Assembly (NCBI RefSeq): GCF_033807575.1
Contig: NC_084726.1
Coordinates: forward strand, 9,672,001-9,736,000
Source of the DNA: Cydia pomonella
Taxonomy: Eukaryota > Arthropoda > Insecta > Lepidoptera > Tortricidae
DNA: 64,000 bases
Reading direction: 5' to 3'
The position numbers and the translations under genes were made by a program. Within the stretch, counting starts at the first letter, position 1. The number at the start of each line of letters is the position of its first letter. Below the pieces are notes generated by a model. It searched no databases and had not been told where the DNA came from. It saw only the letters and a list, made by a program, of their open reading frames with translations. Shown piece after piece: positions 58,201 through 64,000 of the stretch.

Positions 58201-58530
58201 TATTTAATTATGTTAATTGTTATGTCCGTTTTCAATAAAAGTTTAGGAATCCAGTTGTTCTGAATCGGATTGTTTTCTTCGGTCCATATTGTATTGCACA
58301 AGTTGGCTCATGTGTAAGACATTCCATAGATATATCTCAGTAATTTGGCGAATCTCTCTTCAACCGCAAGCCGCAGAAACTAACGGTTACACATCGACAT
58401 ATGAGTTTAGTTCGGCACTTTACATAATTCTTCATTACGCGGTTTAAGTACCTAGTTAATCGTTTTGGTCATTGGACGGCCTTTCTATTGGCAAAATAAC
58501 GACTTAAAATGATTGAATGGTTTAAACTTG

Positions 58531-58585
58531 GTGGTGACCCTGCCTGCGCAGCTGATAGTCTTGGGTTCAAATCCCAAGTTTAGTA
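58531..58585 (+). repeat. SINE family H head fragment
   Basis: Contains ggtggtgaccctgcctgcgc and gggttcaaatccc, the head and box B of the SINE, without its tail. Confidence 0.5.
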
Positions 58586-59099
58586 ATAGCTTTAGAAATA
58601 GTTTTCCATTTTACACGGGAGCAAAATTGTTGCTTAGGTACCATAAAGCCACTAAACTAGTGGTCCTAGTGGATCTGTGAGCTGTAGACCTCAGGAACCC
58701 CCAAAGCTCTGACATGTTGCAAAATTTACAAAAAGTTGATCGTCAAATAAATTTTATAATTTTGTGAACCTGTTTACTAAATTTAACAAGAATCGGTTGA
58801 AAGACGTGACTTGCAGAGGAGAACATCCGGACATACGATTTTTTTTTCTGAAACGGAGATCCTCTCTTTCGCTCGGTCAACTATAGTCCAAAACCTTCCA
58901 AGTATGGTCCAAAACTAACTTGAATAATTATAATGCGGTTTAGGTTTGACTATTATTTGCATTCTGTACCTACTTAGTTCTAAGGCAACACCATCTTACA
59001 AGTGACCATGATGTACGAAATACATTGCCACTCAAAAAAAATTTAACAATTATTTATGTTCTGTTAGTTAACTAAATTAATAAATACTAATATCAAGCG

Positions 59100-59142
59100 A
59101 GCGGTATGTTTGTTTGCCACCGTCATGGTATAAAAAAAAACA
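59100..59142 (+). repeat. Repeat family G tail fragment
   Basis: gagcggtatgtttgtttgcc, then accgtcatggtataaaaaaa, matches the end of 29985-30092. Confidence 0.5.
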
Positions 59143-59228
59143 GAATTGTTTTATAGAACTAAAACCTACGTCTAGTTTAAGTTTACGGTATATGAAAAAT
59201 ACAAACTGTACCCCTAGTGTAAATAAAT

Positions 59229-59385
59229 TCGATTTCGAAACGTAACGTACACGTTTGCGTTAAGTCTCATTTTGTATGGGTTTTTGAACAGCGCGCCAAG
59301 CGGGACGTTTTGGAAAGTCAAAAATCTCATACAAAATGACACTTAACGCAAACGCGTACGTCACGTTTCGCTGTCGAAAATATTT
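59229..59385. mobile_element. Fold-back MITE, family N
   Basis: The left arm ttcgaaacgtaacgtacacg with tttgcgttaagtctcatttt is mirrored by aaaatgacacttaacgcaaa and cgcgtacgtcacgtttcgct. A single arm lies at 52977-53032. Confidence 0.8.
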
Positions 59386-59418
59386 ACACTAGAGGTACTG
59401 TATTTATAATCCAGTAAC

Positions 59419-59503
59419 CTTGTCCCCTGCAACTACGGGATATTTTGCGTCAAATCCGGTAGTTCTCACAAACTTGGATATTGGGCCAACATCATAAACA
59501 AGT
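59419..59503 (-). CDS. Exon-like patch of an unidentified gene
   Basis: Minus-strand acceptor caatttttttgcag and donor GACAAG|GTTACT enclose one base plus 28 codons: LVYDVGPISKFVRTTGFDAK and YPVVAGDK. The sequence reads like a folded globular protein but I do not recognise the family. It exits in phase 0. The patch at 56540-56689 enters in phase 2 at its best acceptor, or in phase 0 at a second AG 15 bp downstream (atcaacag). The two may be consecutive exons of one gene only if that second site is used. Confidence 0.5.
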
Positions 59504-60043
59504 CTGCAAAAAAATTGTATTACCAGATTTGACGCAAACGCTAATATATACTCGTAAAGCTACTGTATTATTAACAAAACGCTAGTTTTAACTTTAATTG
59601 AAATCATTCGCGTGTGATAATGCAGTGCTGATTAACAATCCTACATCAAAACAGAAAATAATGTGTTAGCTCACTTTTAATTTCTTTAACCTTTCTTTTC
59701 GGGTTACAATGGACAGACAATGGTGCGAACTTTTCTATTATTATGTAACGTATTATGTTAAAGTTTTATTGAGTTAGTTATTTCATAAGTCATAAGTCAT
59801 AAGTTATTTATTTGCGAAAGATAGGGTATACATAGGATGTTGCAGTTTATAGTTAACTGAGCCAAACTACCTTGTCACCCAGTGACATGCAAATTTTAAA
59901 GTTTTTACCTAATACTAAACATGCACCTAAATAATGTCCAAAATTAATTCATGTGTATTTACATAGCAATATTTACATACAAAATAACAAATATTAAAGA
60001 CTAATTATATCGTATAATACAAAATAAATTGAGCTGTAGCAGT

Positions 60044-61954
60044 TTACTTATCCAGATATTCATTTATTGAATAGAAGGTCTGTTCATTAAGCCATTTAAA
60101 TAAACGTCTCTTAAATAATTGTAATGTAAGGCATTTAATAGTATCTGGCAGCTTGTTAAACAAACGTATGCTCATGGGATAACAACTTTTTCTATAAAGA
60201 CTCGTGTGTGTTCTCGGACATATCAGTTTGTTAGGGTATCGCGTATTAAAGTTACATATTTCGACATTTTTTGTATATACATTTTGATTGCATTTTACAT
60301 TTCAAATATGTATAAACAAGGAACAGTGAGAAGTTTCAGGTTTTTGAATAATGGTCTGCATGGAGTTAATACCGAAACACCACAAATCGCGCGTATACAC
60401 TGCTTTTGAGCTATAAGCAATCCTTTTATATTTGATCCGTTACCCCATACAGTTATACCATATCGTAGACTCGATGACACGTAGCCATGATACGCTTGGA
60501 TTGCTATTTTTTGGCTAGTAATTTTTGTTAAACGCCAAAGGGCATAGGCAAAACTGTTTATTTTCTTACACACGCTTTCAATATGATGTGTCCAGTGACA
60601 CCTATCATCAACTAAAATCCCAAGAAATTTGACTTGCTCTGACTCTGTAATTTGTTGGTTATTATATGAAAGTAACATTTTTTCTTTTTCCCCATATCCA
60701 TTCCAGAATTGCAAATATGTGGTCTTGCTAATGTTGACTTGCAGACTATTTATATTTAGCCAACCTATTATATTGGCAAGTGCTGCATTAATATCATTTT
60801 TGTGATTAGTTTTGTTTTCGCTGGATACGATAACAGATACATCATCAGCGAAGAGAATGCAATGATGATTAGTGCTTAATGGCAAGTCGTTGATATATCT
60901 CAGGAACAGTAACGGCCCTAAGATACTCCCCTGAGGCACACCGACAGTATGAGTCATGTAGTCTGATTTGTAGCTTACATATTCATTATCTTCGTTAATG
61001 TTCGAGATCTCCACATATTGCTGTCTGTTACTAAGATAACTTTGTAACCAATCTAGTACTTTACCACGTAATCCGCAGTTTTCACATTTGGACAAAAGCA
61101 GGTTATGTTGTACCAAATCGAACGCCTTGCTCATGTCGAAAAATATAGCAGTCGTCGAGGCTCGGTTATCTAATGCCTTCGTAATTTCCATTACCATTTG
61201 AAAGGCAGCCAGACTGGTAGATTTCCCTTTTTGGAACCCATTTTGTTGCTTGGAGAGCACTGTATGCTTACTAAAGAATTTTGTTAATCGTTCCTGCATA
61301 GCTTTCTCAACGATCTTGGATAATATAGGTATGAGAGCTATTGGTCTGTAGTTATCCAATGTACCTCTATTACCTTTCTTATAGATTGGTTTTATTAATG
61401 TTCTTTTTAGTTTTTGTTGGAATACTCCTTGAACAAAAGATAAATTTATAAGATGGCTGAGTACTGGTGCAATTAAGTATGAACAATGTTTCAGTATTTG
61501 TGTAGATAGATCATCATAACCTACAGAAGTAGTATTTCGTAGTTTATTAATTATTTTATAAACCTCTAGACTATCTGTAGGGAAAAGAAACATACTAGCA
61601 TCAACGCCAGTCATTTTAGCTGAGTACTTAACATTTTCCTGATCTTGGCGAGTTTTTGAGATCCCTATAAAATGGTTTATAAATGCATCTGCAATCAATT
61701 TTGGATCGGTGATCGTCACATCATTACATATTATTTTGTCAATGATTTTTCGATCAAACGATTTGTTTGATGCAATCTCTTTGATTACACTCCAAGTAGC
61801 TTTGCACACATTCTTTGCATTCATTATATATTTTTTGTTACTCAGTTTCTGTGCCGTTTTCAAACATTTCTTGAATGTTTTTTGATAATTCACTACTAAC
61901 TGTGCATAGTGATTATACACAATATACAAGTAGTGGCGTTCGAACTTAAAAATA
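60044..61954 (-). pseudogene. Non-LTR retrotransposon (Jockey-like) reverse transcriptase, frameshifted
   Basis: The long frame (to 60295) holds a reverse transcriptase with IYKKGNRGTLDNYRPIALIP, QNGFQKGKSTSLAAFQMVM, FFDMSKAFDLVQH, GVPQGSILGPLLFLRYINDL and the catalytic LFADDVSV. The frame stops after YIFEM at 60295. A one-base shift restores homology-like sequence (NTRYPNKLICPRTHTSLYRK, SCYPMSIRLFNKLPDTIK) down to a stop at 60044-60046. The N-terminal endonuclease is missing, and the 5' end abuts the MITE at 61959-62199. The first eight residues of the open frame are MITE sequence. The clade assignment rests on general similarity to Jockey-type polymerases. Confidence 0.9.
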
Positions 61955-61958
61955 TTAA

Positions 61959-62199
61959 AGCCCCGTAGGTTCATGTTCTTCTCTTACACTCACTGGGCAT
62001 AAGCGCGAGCGAGATGGCTGTGCGTGCTCGGGATCGCGGATATCATGTTTTTTAATAGTTGTTACAATAGGCGGACTTAATGCCTTGAGGCATTCTCTAC
62101 CAGTCAACCACTGGCCCAAACAGAAATTTGCTAAGGTGGGTGCAGTGTGACACCTTTACGCTCAGTATGAGTGGGAAAAGAACACGAACCTACGGGGCC
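61959..62199. mobile_element. TTAA-flanked MITE (piggyBac-like)
   Basis: Inverted ends AGCCCCGTAGGTTCATGTTC and GGCCCCGTAGGTTCGTGTTC (read inward) are bounded by TTAA at 61955-61958 and 62200-62203. The TTAA duplication is characteristic of piggyBac-type transposition. The 241-bp interior is non-coding. Confidence 0.82.
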
Positions 62200-62203
62200 T
62201 TAA

Positions 62204-63398
62204 CAGGATGGTACTTACTAATGTTCAAAGTTACCCAATAAATCAATGATAAGTTGGCAGGTGCCTAAACAGTATCCTTCCTGCGCCCGCCATACAGATT
62301 AGATCAACCACAACTAGATCAATGAAACCAGCCGCTAGACTTTCGAGCCGATGGTAATTGACCACTAATTATATATCGTACTCTATCGTATCTTGTTCTA
62401 GATTTCCACTATCGGTTTACGAGATATTGGAGAACAACGCGTACAAAGGTTATATTGTTGATCGTTATTTTTATTCTTTAGATATTTTTCTTATTTTTAT
62501 ATGAACTTGCAGTTCTGTCTATGGTACTGGCGAACATGGACGCATAATTTTAACCCATTCACAGTTAAATAGTATAAAATTTTGAAAGTAGGCAACGCTT
62601 TAGAATCGGGCAATCTTAGGCGCAAGTACCTTCGATATTAATTACAAGTAGAAGGTAGGTGGGACATAGGTAATGTTGGGACACGGGATTATACCTATTT
62701 GATATGATGATTTAGTACCTATAATAACGATTTAGTTTAGGGAGGTTATTTAAATTAAAACCAATACCTACTTTTTAACGTATTAACTGTAATAAACATT
62801 AATAAATTTTTGTACGTGTATACAATATTTGATACGTTAATTAATTAATTTTTAACCACAATATTTCCTCAGTCGGCCTTATAACCCGACAACCCTTACA
62901 TTTACTTACACCTTACCTACCTGTACCTTAGTAATATTTATTTGTTTTTTTTTTACATTTAGTAATTATTACTATAGAGAAACTATACAAAACAACCGGA
63001 GTGAAGTTAGCAGCCTCGCAAAAATAGAATATGAATTTAATATTCATCTAGATGGACGTCATGTTTAATAACACTTCGCTTTTGATTAATGTTAGTATCA
63101 TATACATATATACATTTATAATTTATAATTCTGAATACACTATTAGAAATCTATCAGACTTTAAACGTCTCAATTGCCAGCAACAGTCAAAAAACTTGTC
63201 ATTCAATGATATGCTGTTGTATGTAAAAACCATTTAAGCAATATTTACACGCATTGTCCAGCTGGGGATTTATCGCGATGTCACATTAGTGCGAATTTAT
63301 TAGCAATGATGCACATGATAGGTGTGTTACGGGCAGTAGGCACGAAAACAGTGATCATGGGAGGTGTAATACCAGTCATACCGCATAATTTTATAAGC
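62204..63398. other. AT-rich intergenic or intronic DNA
   Basis: No exon, RNA gene or transposon was recognised in this stretch. Confidence 0.5.
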
Positions 63399-63547
63399 CT
63401 GAGCACACCAAATGCATGCGGCGCGTTGTAATGTACAGGTCCTTATGTAAGACGGCAAACCGTTTGCGTGGCGTGTGCGTGTATGGCTCTATCATTTTAC
63501 CGCACGCGCACGTACATGTCTACCGCAGCTGGTGTGCTAGGAGCCTT
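63399..63547. mobile_element. MITE family B copy
   Basis: Ends taagcctgagcacaccaaat and agctggtgtgctaggagcct are inverted. The GC-rich interior (gcggcgcgttgtaatgtaca, ccgcacgcgcacgtac) resembles 4630-4750. Confidence 0.6.
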
Positions 63548-63847
63548 AGTTAGAATTAAATGATGGTGAACGCAAGGTTGTTAATTACAACTGTACATGA
63601 TATGAATAATGACAAAAAATGCGTCACCTAATGAACATTTAGTTATTGTGAATCCTGCGAAGTGTAAAACCTATTCAAAAACACACTACTATGTATTCAT
63701 AATAGAGTGAAATCTTGCTTGGATCAGACGCAATACATAAGTATTAGATTTGATAGATTAATGTCTGAATTAGTTTAGTTTGTCCTCTCAATTTTGGGCT
63801 ACCTCAAGGTAGCTATAAAGCTATAAGTCACACCTATTTATACAATA

Positions 63848-63885
63848 AAATGGGAGGAGGCCTATGCCCAGTAGTTATGAAATAT
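63848..63885 (+). repeat. RTE-like LINE 3' fragment
   Basis: aaaatgggaggaggcctatg, then cccagtagttatgaa, is the usual last piece of RTE-like LINEs, here without coding sequence. Confidence 0.5.
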
Positions 63886-64000
63886 TATACATTAAATTTA
63901 GCACGTTGTCTAATTTTCCTAATTGTCAGTAAAATGAACACGTAAAACCTTTAATGTTACAGTTTAAATAGGCCTTTGACTGCTTAAGAATGTACGACAT

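Overview
The window is nuclear DNA from an insect, almost certainly a moth or butterfly. It has spliced genes with GT-AG introns, GC-rich exons in AT-rich introns, and a dense load of short fold-back transposons, tRNA-derived SINEs and LINE fragments of types common in Lepidoptera. There is no sign of prokaryotic gene organisation.

Two genes can be modelled with confidence. On the + strand, ten exons between 1779 and 25496 encode the C-terminal part (about 365 residues) of the polarity kinase PAR-1/MARK. They cover the Ser/Thr-rich spacer and the whole KA1 domain, ending in the family's ELKL motif. The kinase and UBA exons must lie upstream of the window. All splice phases agree and the joined frame has no internal stop. 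On the - strand, exons at 50589-50648, 40766-40861, 35486-35611 and 31010-34489 encode a secreted protein with a Rebers-Riddiford (chitin-binding) cuticular domain and an 1159-residue low-complexity tail built from Pro-Val/Val-Glu-Lys repeats. The two genes converge, with 26.5-30.2 kb between them. Two further exon-like patches on the - strand (59419-59503 and 56540-56689) suggest the 3' end of a third, unidentified gene.

Everything else is intron, intergenic DNA and transposon debris. Highlights are: ten 131-bp tandem copies plus one variant copy of a par-1 exon with its 5' splice site (6581-8001); a 3.1-kb LTR retrotransposon deletion derivative with two 931-bp LTRs about 1% different and a matching CGCT target duplication (36935-40030); a frameshifted LINE reverse transcriptase (60044-61954) abutted by a TTAA-flanked MITE; an RTE-like LINE fragment with two nonsense changes (57545-58200); and several MITE families with two to four copies each.

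The observations I rate highest are the par-1 minisatellite, which repeats a splice donor in coding sequence, and a 166-codon open extension directly after the par-1 TGA. The extension is compatible with stop-codon readthrough or an alternative C-terminus. I found no system that I can call wholly new.
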